Shown: positions 35,671 to 48,478 of the stretch, one piece after another
Position numbering within the stretch: the stretch's first letter is position 1
Layout of the letters: each line of letters begins with the position of its first letter
Origin: Pithys albifrons albifrons
Taxonomy: Eukaryota; Chordata; Aves; Passeriformes; Thamnophilidae
Assembly (NCBI RefSeq): GCF_047495875.1
Contig: NC_092480.1
Location: 434,001 to 498,000 of the forward strand
Reading direction: 5' to 3'
DNA length: 64,000 bases
Program-made: the position numbers and the translations under genes
Notes under the pieces: generated by a model
What the model was told of the DNA's origin: nothing
The model's database searches: none
The model's input: the letters and a program-made list of their open reading frames with translations, nothing else

Positions 35671-38597
35671 AATAATATCACACTTTTAGAAAATAAAGGA
35701 AAATCCCTTCAATGTTTCCCCTTAGATTTTCCAACCTCTTGGCCACCTCTCCTCTTTCTCCTTGCTTGACTTTGTCCTAGTTAATATTCCAACAGGTGTT
35801 TCCTTTTTCAGTGGAATTTTTTAGGCCGATGTCTCAAGAGGCTTCTGCATAATAATGTTGTATTCATTATGTGGCAGCCTTACTGGGAGAGAACTTTATT
35901 TTCTTAACCCCACCATTTCCCCTCCATTCAGGGAGTGCAGGGGGTGGGGAGAGGGTGAGTGGTGACTTTCAGCATCTTCTACTCTTTGGCTTTGCTGAGG
36001 CCACCACGTGGGTGCCATTTCACATCAGCCCTGCCAGGAGGGTGACAGAGATTGAGGGAGAAGTGGGACAGAAAGACTCTTTTATTCCACAATTTTGGCA
36101 AAGCATCTCAGCTTTTGATTCCTGTGTTGTGACCATAGGTTAGGACAGAGTTAAAAATAATGAAATTAAAGCTTTTAGGCCAAAGTCTCATCCCTTGGCA
36201 TTCTGATACTGCTGCAAATTTATTGTGATGTTTGGGTTTGAGGGGCAACAGGAGCTGCTCATTAATTCCTACAAAATTTGAAAGGTGTGTTGAGGTGGCT
36301 TCTCTGTCCCTGTGGAATTTGCCCCTTTCTGCCTCTGGATGATGCTGAGCCACCATTGTCAGGGCAACATTCTACGTGAAGATAAAACTAAAGAGAAAAT
36401 GTTTTGTTTTGGAGTCTAATCAAGTGCAATTTTTATTTTATTTTTTAAAGAAGGCTGGGGGGATTGAAGAACTACATGCCCAAACTTCCCCTTGCTCAGG
36501 TTTCACAGTGTGTGAAATGATGCTCTGGAGAACTTTGCAGTGGTACCTACAAATTCAGTACAAATTCAGTGGTACCTCAAATAAAAGAGGGAAAGGGAGG
36601 AGAACAGTAACAATGCAACAGTGTCAGGTCCTCACTTTAAGACAAATCATAACCTGGATAAAAGAAATAGAATTCCCACCAAGCCAAGTCCATTGCCCTG
36701 TGGCCTCAGCAAACCAAGAGCTTAGATGTTTGCAGGATAAAATGTGGCATTTGGAGGAATATCCAGAGATGCAACAGTGAATGTTTATGCACATGGAGAT
36801 TGGTGAAATAAAAGGGTCTCCCCTTATTCTTCTTTCTTGGAGATATTTCCCTGATGGAGGTGCTCAGTTCACACCCTGTACCTGAGGTAACACCTGTTGG
36901 AGGATTGGAACAAAGAGAACAGATTTTGCTGCTTCTCTAAAGATTTATTTTTTTATCTACTAGAGGAGCCAGTAAAGAGGTGCTGCTGTTCTGGGGGCTG
37001 GAATTGATTACTGGGGAAGGAGCTCACATAACCCTTCCAGCCTGAGTCCCTAAACCAGGCCTGGATGTGCCAATATTTCCTTACATACCACAGATGCAGA
37101 ATATCCCATAATTATATATTATGTATGGCCCATGAGGAAGGAGGGGGGTGAGTGCTGAGCAAAGGAGACTCTGAATAGATGAGGTTCCTCTCTTAGAACT
37201 CCATTAAAAACTGAGTGCTCAGAATTGCTCTGCTATTCTTGGTACAGAGAACTTTTTAAAAGGTTAAGGCCAATAAACTCTCCTGCTGCTGCAGAGGCAG
37301 CGTGGAATGGGAGTGGGGTTGGAGCTGCATTTGGTGTGGAAGGGAGGAGGAGACCTCAATAGGAGGCTGCAAATTATTGGGAATAAGACAATTGCAATTC
37401 TTGGAACCTTTAATATTGATTGCTTAAGCAAATTGTCTGTTAAGTGGCAGCCTAATTGGAAAGGTGTACACTGACCTAAATTAATAAGTGAACTGATCAG
37501 ATTCAGATATTTAAAACACCTGGAAAAACTGCTCACTGTGGTTGATTGGGGGCTTTTTTTTAAAATAAATGTGGAAGTGGGAGATAATGTTGGCATAAGT
37601 ATTTAAGGGTTTTGGGTTCTGTACTGTGTTAGGCAGAGATCAGTGACAGGGTCCTCTGAGAGATTGTAGCAATTATTTGGGCTACAAGTTTTGCAACACA
37701 GACACAAATATTTTCACCACCCAATTTCCTTTCCCAGGTTCCTAATATATAAAATTATTAAATCTAAAATCACTAAAACAGGTTAGATTCATTCTACTTG
37801 CTTACTTGGCTGATGGCAGGAATAATTTATGTTCTTGTGAATTCTTAGCCTGCTGAGGGGGCTTTAATTTGGGGGTTTAATTTCTTTCTCTTTAGAAAGA
37901 TATTTTTTGCTTGGTCATCCTTGTAAATATGCACAGAGAAATGTGGTTAAATTTTGAATTCAGTGGGCCCACTGCAGGATGTATCAGAAGGATCTAAACC
38001 ATGGGCTGTGGGATGCTCAGAATCCCATTTGATATGTATAAATACTTCTTATGTTTAGATGGCTCAGACAGGCAGTAACATTCAGGGCATTTGTCACAAC
38101 CCTTAATAATGTAATGGTTAAAAATATTGAGCAAGGGAAATGTCTCTGTATCACAAACCCCTCACCTGGAGAACAATTTGTTCCTGTTTCTGTAAGGTGG
38201 GCTTGGTGTTATGCAGCAATTACAAATGTTTTTCAATATTTCAAATGATGAGTAAATATAATTACTGATTCCATCCCTTAAGTTTCCCTTGCCTAATTAC
38301 TGCCCCCTCTCTGTGCTCCACAGTGGTTGGCTCGATATTGATAAATAGATTGGCTAATACAGCAAGTGATTATTCCCCAGTAAATGAATCACTGTGGCTT
38401 TGACTTCAAGTGCCATCAACAATAAATGCCAGGATTTGGGGCAGTTGTGCATTTGCCATTAAGCAGCCTCTGAATAAACACCCACAAAGCAGAGCCCAGG
38501 GTTGCTGCTCCTTTCCTCTTGTGTTCACCAACCACCTTTTCTTCCCCTCTTGAATTTCTCCGTACCTGCAGCATGGACAGACTTTCCTGGAAGGCTC
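35671..38597. other. unique sequence downstream of the candidate gene
   Basis: A plus-strand frame at 36451-36780 follows TTTTATTTTATTTTTTAAAG and runs 109 codons to a stop. AATAAA at about 36806 follows it, so it could be a last exon. Inside it the word ACAAATTCAGT occurs twice in tandem (36549-36570), flanked on both sides by GGTACC. The translated end contains ANQELRCLQDKMWHLEEYPE, which I do not recognise. The rest, including the AT-rich part near 37400-38300, shows nothing I can support. Confidence 0.35.
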
Positions 38598-38827
38598 TCA
38601 GGTTGTGCCAGAGGAGGTTTAGATGGAAATTCTGGAGAATGTTATTTTATGGCAAGGGCTGTAAAGCATTGGAATGAACTGCCCAGGGCAGTGGTGGAGT
38701 CACCATCCCTGGAAGGGTTCAAGGAACGTGTGGATGGAGCACTTGAGGACATGGTTTAGTGGTGATCATGGTGGTGGTGCTGGTTGATGGTTAGACTTGA
38801 AGATTTCAAAGGAATTTTCCAACTTTA
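38598..38827 (+). mobile_element. CR1 retrotransposon, end of ORF2 plus 3' UTR
   Basis: The plus strand encodes, in one open frame, HWNELPRAVVESPSLEGFK and a last part with DGALEDMV before a TAG stop at 38757-38759. This is the familiar C-terminus of the CR1 reverse-transcriptase protein. After the stop come GGTTGATGGTTAGACTTGA and GGAATTTTCCAACTTTAG, the 3' UTR end. The copy is truncated at the 5' side but has kept its frame over the final 40 or so codons. An isolated fragment of this size has no enzymatic function. Confidence 0.95.
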
Positions 38828-39128
38828 GGCCAGTTCTCTGGAGTTATTTAAACCCTTTTTAAGGACCAAAATGACCATCAGTGTGGCTGCTCTACCCGTG
38901 GTGTCTCTGTGTGACATGGTGGTGTCACTGCCCTCCTCTGACAGCTCTTTCTTCCCAAAAGAAAGTAACTACAACTTTCTTGTTGCTAATTCCTGTAGGG
39001 CTGGCACAGTCTGAGCACACCCAGGGGAATCAGGATTGGTCCATTTAGTTTCTGGATTCCACAACAATTCTTGAGCTTGTTGGACCCATTTGAGTCCCTT
39101 CTGAAGCTGAAATAAAGAGACTTTGCCT

Positions 39129-39172
39129 CTGGGACCGTCGTGGTCCCTTCCAGCTCAGAATATTCTGTGATA
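39129..39172 (+). mobile_element. CR1 retrotransposon, terminal 3' scrap
   Basis: GTGGTCCCTTCCAGCTCAGA followed by ATATTCTGTGATAA is the last part of a CR1 3' UTR. Only about 44 bp can be assigned. It lies 300 bp beyond another CR1 tail of a different 3'-end type, so it is a separate insertion. Confidence 0.75.
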
Positions 39173-42100
39173 ACTTGGAACCAGGAGGGGGTGGAGGCTC
39201 CTCCTCTGGAACAGTTGGCTACAAATCAAGGCATTTGGGATCCCCATTAGAGACTGTGGTACCTGCAGACCCCCTGAGTCTTTTCTGGATCTGCCCCAGC
39301 CTGCTGAGGGAGCTGACAGTCAGAATGATTTATGGGAGTGAATTCTAGACCATATGTTGAGTGCAATCTTGGCTCCAGTGAGTGGAGTTGTGGGGGAGGA
39401 GGAGCCCCTGGCCTGGATTCCATGGATCAGGTTTGCAGCTGCTCCCTGACGTTGGAAGGACAACAGGACACAGAGCAAACAACCTGCTGTGCTGGCAAGG
39501 ACAGAGCAAGCTCTGGGCCTTCACTCCACCACCAGTCAGGAGTAAAGTCACTGTTTTAAGGGAACTGGGGATGGGCTGTAGCAATGGCAATGTCATCTGA
39601 GTTTATTTTGAAGGCTCTTCATTTTGCTTTCTTTCCTCTTTTGCAGTCACTTTATTAAGGCTAATCCTGTCTAGGTGATATCTGGGGACCTCAGAGATCA
39701 GCATTCATTCTGTAATACATGAACATGCTATTCCAGCCTCATTACAGCACCAGCACTGGGGGAAAGGGTGGGGAAAAAGGTAAAATTAATTTCCCAGAAT
39801 TGGGAGCAAGCCTTAAATGGACAGGAATTGTAACCTGATGTTCCAGCTCTACAGCATCACTACCAGTTTGCTGGTTGCCTCCAGTTCCTTTATATGAGGG
39901 TCCCAAATCAGGAAATGTTTTAGCATGGCCTTTCCTTGGAGGGAAAGCATTCCCATGTCTGCTCTTCCTGGCTTGTGGCTCTGTTAGGATGAGTTTGTAG
40001 CTGAACTCAGAGTTCCTTGGGCTTCTGCTTTGCAAGGCACTTCCAGCTCCCCAAATTAGTAGGAGGTGCACAAAGATACTATGGGGAGAATAATGTTGCT
40101 GTGGGGAGAGAGCTCCTCAGCTTCAGAGGATGGAAAAACTTCTCCTTGTCCTTTAAAAGGGTGAATTATTCCCTGGATAAGGTTCAGAATCAGATCTCAG
40201 CCCTTTGGTAGCCACAGTGTTGGAAAACTTTCTATAAATGCATAAGTCAAATAGACTTCCAAAGGCATTATGGGAACTTAAGCCAGGTAGGGATTGGACC
40301 TGATGCTTAACATTTGAGCAGTTCTATTGAAAAGGATTTTGGTAGCTAGTGCAGTTTTCTGGATTTAACCAGGTTGTTGGTCCTTTGTCTAAAGGAAACA
40401 GGGTATTTAGTTGTTTTCTTTTTCTTCCAAACACTGACATTACCCTTTTCTTCCTTTCTCATTTTCTTCATGCTTTAGGTCACGTCTCTCCTTCAATATT
40501 CAATACTGATAAAGAAGTGCAACATCTTATAATGATGAATTCTTATAACAAATTATAACCTCACGGTGTCATAATTCAGTTATTTTCCTTGGTGTTTTTT
40601 GGTTTTATTTTTTAAGTGAAAACACAGTAAAAGGTCATTTGGGGTATGGAAGATGAGTGGAAATTGGAATTAGGGAGCTGTGGCTGCCAAAGCAGGGCTG
40701 AGCCTGAGTACAAGAGAGCACATTATTTATGGCCAGGAGAGGGAGGGCTGTGGAAAGCAGGGTGGGTTTGGATGTTGGCAGAGAGATGTGACCTGCATGG
40801 ACAGAGGCAGGACCTGCTCTGCCCTCCCAAGGCACCTGCTCTGCCCTCCCAAGGCACCTGCTCTGCCCCTGCTCATCTCCCCTGACTTTGAGAGAGGGCA
40901 TTGCTAAGGCACAGCACGAGGGAGTGAAGTGATCCAGGCTGGGCAGATGGTTTGGAGGAAGGAGTTGCCTCCAGCTGCTGGAGCAGCAAAATCCAGGCAA
41001 GAGCAGCCAAACCAGGCACATCCAGCTCTGGGGCAGGGAAAGCACAGACCTGCAGTCTGGGCAGGAGAGACAGGAGGGAACAAGTTCCATGTTCAACCTT
41101 TGGCCAATGACGGGTCCATGAGCTGAAATATCACCTTGGTGGTTCTTCTGATCCCTCTGCACTGTGTCCCACAGAAAATCAGTGAACAGCCACCAACTGT
41201 GAGCTGTTGTGCTGTGAATGTTGACAGAGCAAGTTGACTTTGCTGTGTCTCTAAGCAGCTGAACAAGATTGATTCCTGAGAAGTGTTTCTGTGACTCCAG
41301 GATTTGGGATGAGCTGCTGACTCTCCTCCAGAGCAGAGCAGAGCAATTCTGTTCTTCACTACCCACAGAGCTGTTGTCAGGAAAGATTCAGGAGCAAATG
41401 AGCTTGAAGCTGAATTTCTCCACAGAGGTGCAGTGCAAGGCATATCTGCTCACCCTTCTCCAGTGCCCACCTATTGTGCAGTCCTTGAGGAAATGACCCT
41501 TTCAGAGAGCCAAGCCTGTGGTCATGATGTAATCAATGTTTGCTGGGGCAGGGACACAGAGCCCCCTCTGCAATGGTTCCATGACTAACAGCAATGGAGC
41601 CAGTAATGGAAGAGTTGGTTGGTGAAACTGGAGTTTTTACTATACAATAAGGTTATTTCTTTTCTAGATTTTTTCCAGCTGTCTTTCAAAAATTTATGGA
41701 ATTTGATTGCATTAAACTACATAAAATGGGTTTGATACCCATTAATGACACCTGATCATTCCCAAAGATGGAACTTCTCTATAATCTGGGGGGAATGGGA
41801 AGATCTATAGTAATTCTTTTACATCAAAGAAGTTGTTCAAAAGGTTTCTCATTGGTGTTTATACAGATGAAAAGCTCACCATGTAGGAAAACTCCCTCAC
41901 TTAAGGCACAGGTCAGATACAAGGAATTTTTCATTACAGGCCTGCACTGAACCCTGACTTGGTGGTAATTTAGAATTCATAATTCTTTGGTCTACTGAGC
42001 AGGCATATTTAAATTTACTCATTGGTAATAAAGCCCCTCATATGATGTCTTTCTAAGGAAAGCAAAGTCTATTTTGCCTTCTGAAACAAAGGATGTTTGG

Positions 42101-45100
42101 GTTGGTTTGAGAGGGAGGTTGTGCAATGAGCTGCAAGGATGAGCCACAGCCTTGGGAAATCTTCAAGGCTCCTTCTGGGAACTGGATCCCCTTCTTGGTG
42201 CCTTCAGAAAGGGGGGTGGGTGTTTGAATCTCCCTGTCTTGCTGTGCACTTGAGCTGGAAAAGAAGTCACTGTTTCCTCCTCAAAGCTCTGAGTGGTTTG
42301 GGGAAAGCATTGGCCTTAAGCACTGCAGGTCCATAACTCATGGAATGGCTCCTTCCACCTTCATCAGGTTCCTGTTCTCTCATTTAGCCTGGGGGGGATC
42401 TTATTAGTCTTAATTAGGTTTTGAAGGTGTGCATTTGTTGACTTCTTATTTTGGTGTGTTCCTTTTTTTTGGGAGTCTGGAGCATCCTCTGTGTGGGGCT
42501 GTGAAAATGTCTCAGCTCGGGGGAACCAGGATGTGGATGGTCTGGGAAAACCTGAGAATGGAGATTATTCACTGATTGCTTTAGAAAGGTGTGCAGTGAT
42601 AGAGGAGAGGGAGGTGCCTGAACCTTCCAACCCCCCTTTGTAAGGGCATCACTCTCTGCATTCTCCACTGCATCCTGTGGCTTTCTCTGCACTTTCAGTT
42701 ATTCCAGACAAGGCTGTGGTCCAGGCATGGGCTCAAGGCAGTTCCCTGTGTCATACAAGTTCAGGACTCAGCTTGAGGAGAGATTTGATGCCCTCAGATC
42801 AAAGAGCAGGGTTTTCAAAACAGAGTTACCCCTTCTTTGAGTCCTTTAAAAATTGTGGGGTTTAATCAGTAAGAGGTGGATTTATGATGTGAGAGACTAA
42901 ACAGTCTGTGCCTCTCCTTTATCAGTGGCATCACCCCCTCCTGCATTCCTCCTGCTCCTCTCACTGGGACCATCCTGCTCCTGGGGTCCATGGAATATCC
43001 TGGGGGCAACCTGACCTCTTAGGGATTAGATCTGAATAACTGCTCTGGCTCTGCTCCCCCTGCAGCCCCCCTGAAAGGCAACAATATTAATTAAAAATAA
43101 CATGCTGCTCTGACAGGGTTCATTGGCACGTGCCAAAACCCAGGAAGAATTTTCAAAACTGAGATTTTAGATGTTATTAATTTTTTTTATTTTTAGTACA
43201 AAGTAGTTTATTTTAAAATCCTTCTTGTTTGAAGAAGACCAGTCAGTAAGATAATGAAAATTTTGTATCTAAAATATTTATGTCTTTGCTTTAGAGATTT
43301 TTTTGGGGAAAGACTCTGGTTCTATAAGAATGGAATGATGTATTTTGTCACTCGTGTCTCTGGATGTGTTGCTTTCATGGGATGTATGTTTATTAATTTT
43401 GAGATCTCTCTAATTAAACCAGAGAGTTTGATGTTCTGTGTAGCATTGATTGGTACTTGTTGGACTACTAAGCAATAAAATAAGGTCTGTTCTCTTAAAC
43501 CAGGAGTCCCAGTCCTTGAGAATGGAATTTTTAGGGATCAGCCTTCCTGTTATTCCTTTTCCTCTGCAGAGACACGAACCTCCTTTGGAAAGGTTCTTTT
43601 GTGAGCTCAGTCTTGGCCCACAGAGCAGAAATGCCACCTGCATTTTGGGCTTGTGGCCACCCTGGTGCCAGGTGGGGACAGAGGGAGAGGAGTCCTTGCA
43701 ACAGCCTCTGGATGGGGATGGAGAGAGAGACAACCAGGCAACGTTCTCTGGGCCCAGTGGGGAAGGAGGGATGAAAGCTCTGCAAATGAATTCATTGTGA
43801 CAACCTTTGTGAGGAACCTGAGTGTTTGATCTTGTAACAGATTTAATAATTCTTTTGATAGATTAAAGAATAAACTGGGGGGGAGGAGAGGACATTAACT
43901 TTCTTTGCCCAATTCTGTCAAAATAGTAAATAAAAAGAGCAAATTTCTAAATTTATCTTCTCCCCACACCTCCTTTTTTGGGGTGTTGATTCATGTCATG
44001 TTCATAGTCTGTGAATTACAGAAACTCTTGGAAATATGACCCTTTAGGTAAAGATTCTGGACAATGATCTAATGTGCTCAAACCCAATGGAAAGTGATCT
44101 AAGAGTGCTGGGAATTCCGAATTTCCTCCACGCAGGGATTTATGGAGTTGTGCACATTTCCAAGGAGCCACCCCTGCAGTCCCAGTGGGGTTTGCTTTGG
44201 CCCCACCTGGGGAACCTCTGAAGGTCTTTGAGGTGACATTGCTAAAATAGGTTTTAAAAGAAACCAGGAACTGTTTTACCTTGAAAAACTTGACATCTCA
44301 GATCTTAATTTGAAAGCTGGCTCAGATTCCAGGTGCTGGGATGCAAAACTAAATTCCTGCTAAATTCTTTTTTTTTTCAGGCATTGCTTTAAAAAAAGCC
44401 CAACCCCAAAAAAACAACAAAAACCCCCAGGAAATGAAAATGTGTAGGTTTTTCTATTAAAGGACCTGGTATTGCTTTTATTTTAAAATAAGGAGATTGT
44501 TGCATTTTTGAAGGAATCAAACCTTTCAGCTTTGGAGAGGTAAAGATTCCTGAAAAGAAACTGAGGAGTTTTGGGTTAGGGTGGCCATTGGGCTGCCTTT
44601 AGCTATCAAACAAACAAAGCACAGTTCAAACAAACAAAACACAGTTTTGACTGGTAACAGCTGTCACATGTGGGAGTGGAAAGGGGTAGGAAGAGTTGTG
44701 GAATCGTTTCTCCATCGAGGGCTGAGCAGCCTTTGCTATGGAGGACCCCGAGGCTGAGCCAGAACCTCCTCTGAGCCAGGAAGGGCCCTCAGCACAGGCA
44801 TTTATTTCCAAAGCTCCATGTAATGAAGATTAATTGGACCTTCTTTACCAACCAAGAGTTAAATACACATAGCCAAGGCCTTGGGCTTCCTCACACTGCC
44901 CAGGAGTTTCCATGGAAAGCTGAGAAGCTTGAAAAGTGCTTGACAGAGAAAAATGATGAAGTCTCCTGTAAAATTACTTAAAAATTGTATCAAGATTTGA
45001 CGTTGCTTATTCACACACAAATACAAAATGCCCTGACATGGAAGTTCAGCAGAGAGCAATGGAGGAATGAGATTCTGGGTCTGTGCAGCAGCTTCTCCAA

Positions 45101-45779
45101 CCACATTGTATGGGACTGTTTTTGTGGTGGCCAAGACCATCAAATCTCCTTTATTTCGTGCCCAGCAATATTCTTCTTTTCTTAGCAAACCCACAAATTC
45201 ACATACCCACCTCTGAACTGGTTTGAATTGAGCCCATACTGTGAGCTGGGTTTCCACTGAATTTCAGAGGGTTTTTTTTTTCCACAGTAGCTTTTCCCTC
45301 TGACCTCTCCTGGTCTCCAACTCCAATAAGCTCTGGAGGGATCCTGTGCTTTGATCCTTCAGTTTGAGGCCCAGGATCTAAAGTAAAGATGATCCAAACT
45401 TGATTCTGTGAGTGTAATCTCCTTTCAAATGGCACCAACAGGGAGCAGGACCCCAGGGCAGCAGATCCTCAAACTGGGGATGTTGGAGGAGGATGGGAAT
45501 GGTTTGTGCTTCTCCAGCTGCAGGAGGTGTTTGAGCACTTGGCAGAACGAGGGGTTATGTCCAGAGCAATCAGGAGCACAGGCTGAGGAGGGCTCTGCCT
45601 TTATAAAATGCTTTCTAGGGACAGGCTGTCCCCACTTTCTCCTTTAGAAAGAGCAGAGAGTTTCCATCAGCACGTGAGAGGAGCAGGAGCTGAGCTCTGG
45701 CTCCTCAGGGAGTGTCTCCGGCACCTCTGGACACGCCAAGTCCTTGGAGTGTCTCATTGTCAGGGCTGCTGACTGCTCA
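39173..45779. other. unique sequence, two tiny tandem repeats
   Basis: No recognised gene or interspersed repeat. A 22-bp unit (CCTGCTCTGCCCTCCCAAGG then CA) occurs 2.5 times at 40813-40869, and a 20-bp unit starting AAACAAACAAA occurs twice at 44608-44647. The 243-codon minus-strand frame at 40635-41366 and the 132-codon one at 44859-45257 have no domain I recognise and no good splice context; I treat them as chance. Confidence 0.4.
40813..40869. repeat. 22-bp tandem repeat, 2.5 copies
   Basis: Two perfect copies of a unit containing CCTGCTCTGCCCTCCCAAGG, followed by a 13-bp partial third copy. It makes the translated repeats seen in local open frames, which are not genes. Confidence 0.9.
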
Positions 45780-46420
45780 TTAACTTCGAGTGGGATGGAG
45801 TGCTCAGCACAATGGAAACCCAAGCCCTTCACTTCTTTAAAGTGATCTTTGGGTTTCATATTTATTTGCAAACCGGGGCAGTGTCACCCGAAATAACCAT
45901 TTTTGTGCTGTGCAGTTTTGGGGGATGTCGAGGAAAGGCAGTTCTGGCAGCACAAAGGCAACTTATGAATAAGCTCATACTTGTATTTGCATTAGCACGG
46001 CTGCCTTCTGCAGCCAGTTTTACATAATCTCCTTTTCAATGGGGAAGGGTGTCATTTCCCCTTCATTTCATACAGCCCTGCTTTGAAAATGTAGGGAGGA
46101 AGTATTTAAAGCAAGTCCGCATTTCATGAAAGGGAAAATTGCCGCCGTCCCTTTGTGTGGCTCAGTAGGATTTGGACAGATTACTCATACTTAAAAAGGA
46201 AGGGAGCTTTTGCTTTCTCTTCTCCTTCTTTAAAAACTTGCATTAACATGATGTATTGACACATTACAAAATCCAGGCAATGCTGGAAAGCGAATCCACC
46301 ACGACTTTGTCCACAAGTTGCAACAAATTCTTAAAACGTCGTCACCTTCTGAAATAAAACTGTCCCATTTTGGATGCAGCAACTTTTATAAGGACTTCAC
46401 ATATTAGATGGGGACAACAG
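45780..46420. promoter_or_regulatory. candidate conserved non-coding element
   Basis: A repeat-free block with a perfect octamer ATTTGCAT (45985-45992), the target of POU-domain factors. Four CpGs sit in AT-rich sequence at 46290-46342 (in GCGAAT, CACGAC and ACGTCGTC), and there are further CpGs at 45788, 45889 and 45930. Long stretches show no decay products of repeats, and no splice-bounded frame explains the block. The appearance is that of a deeply conserved enhancer cluster. Inference from composition only. Confidence 0.3.
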
Positions 46421-48478
46421 CAGGATCTCTCTCACTTTCTTTTTCTTTCTGTTTAAAAATTCCTTCTCTCCTTTTTTTTAATTTTGATCCAATAAGCTTG
46501 GTACAAATGCAGCACATTTTAACCATTTTCACAAACCAAACAACTGGAATAGGTTTTAACACAGAATTGTATTTCTGCAAGAATGCAAGGCATGCAGGCT
46601 CTCAGCACTGATGCTGCTGTTGGCTGAGTGGAAGCCAACCCTTTAGCTGGAAGCATGGTCAAGGAAAATAATTCCCTGCTACGTTCTCGGTTCTCTGATG
46701 GCAAAAATCCCCCCTGAAATAACTCATAACTTTGCCAAGTTGTCCTTGTCCTGTGGCCTTAGGCCTGGTCAGTGCCAGCCTGAAGAGAATGTTTTGTGGT
46801 CAGATAGGGAAGTTTATTGAACTCTTGTCTGACTTCCTTTGCTTAAAGAAGTGATGTAGAAGTAGAGCTTGAAGGTTCGATGTTGGAAGGAGCTCTCGAC
46901 TTCCACAAAGGTTTTTCTGTTCTTTATACGACCTGTATTTATATTTGCTGATGACTCCTTGTCAACCTGACACTTGCTAATCAGCCATTGATGATAATTG
47001 TCATTCTTGCTGAGGACACTTCATCCTGTGAATTCTCAAAGACGTCCCAAGCACTGAAATGCTTTCTGCGTGTATCAATCTATAGGCACAAGTTTATATT
47101 TACAATAGATGTTTGTGTTACTCCTCTTTTTTTTGGTAAACTTTTGGTAATTTTCTTTCTCCTCATTTGTTGCTGTGTCTTTGCATCTATGAAATGCTGC
47201 TCATTGCTAAACCAGGAACAAAATATTCAAGGGAGAGCTGAACTTGCTGCTTAAACCTGAGGGAGAAATGCAAGACAAATTTAAGGGTGTTTTGTAAAAA
47301 CAGATAAACATTCAGCTCAGTCTTTCTTGAAAAGAGAGAAGGGTTTTTGAAATCAGCTGATAACATCTTTTCTCTAAATCCATTTATTGTCTCCTATTTG
47401 AACAGCACTGAGCTCAGCAGGGCTCTGCACCTTCACTCAGATTGCCAGGTATCATTAGGTCAAGCTCCCTGACTTCAGCATGGACTGTTCCTTATTTTCT
47501 CCCTCAAACAAAGAAGGCAAATAAGTCAAGGCATCTGACACTAATAATGTTGATCCTTAAGCCAATGTGAAAGCATTTAATTTCATATTTTGGCAGTGAT
47601 TTTTATTTTTGTTGGTGTTTCTTTTTCTGTCTTGGCATTCCACAGGTTTTTGGTGTCTTGGACCCACCTCTCTGCAAATAATCAGATTTTAAATTGATTG
47701 CTAATTATAGTACTTGTACACTAGTCCTGAATTTGTAGTTTGGGTTCCCAGAATTGGGCATTGAACTTCAGGAATCAAAGGACTCAAAAAAAAAAAGGAT
47801 GTCCATTTGCATGTGCCATTCTTTGGAGAACAGTCTTTTCTCAATACAGCCCAGCTCTGTTGGCACAGGGAGAGCTGGGCATGGCAAACTGCTGCTCTGC
47901 TGGAGGGCAGTGCTCCTGCACTCCCTGTTTAATTGCCCTCTTTACTCTGCTGTGCCAGTCTTGGAGCAAGAACAGCCGAATAATGTGCAGGATAATCCCT
48001 CCTTGTAGGAATCTGCCCATGCCCTCAGTGGGCACTGCCCAGAGAGCGACTCTGGCTCAAGGACTGGCCCCAGTCAGAGAGCAGGGCACAGGCACAAAGC
48101 AAATCATCTCCTGCTCCCACAGCTTGCTCCCGGAGGACCACAGAACCTGGCATAAACAAAACTAATTAAAACACACACCAAAATGTAGTAAAAACTAAAC
48201 CTTTGCTTGCAGGCTGAACAAACCCAGCCTGGGAGAGTGAATGTCACAGTGCCATCTACTGACGCCAGCCCCGAGGATGGACAGAGTGCCCAATTAGAGC
48301 AGGAAAAGAAAGGAATAAAGCTGGCACTGGTGGAAGGATTATGTTTGGAGGAAGGAGGTGACTACTAATTAATCTGACAAAAGAGAAACCTCACCTACTG
48401 ACAGGTTATTCGTCCCACGTGTCAGGATCCTCCTGCACGTGACGTGTCTGTTCTTGGAAAGAGCTTTGCTGGAGCAGC
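46421..48478. other. AT-rich unique sequence without supported feature
   Basis: Around 46840-47260 the sequence resembles the preceding candidate conserved block, with few repeats and TAAT-type words. A11 lies at 47786-47796. I find no exon with two good splice sites. Confidence 0.4.
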
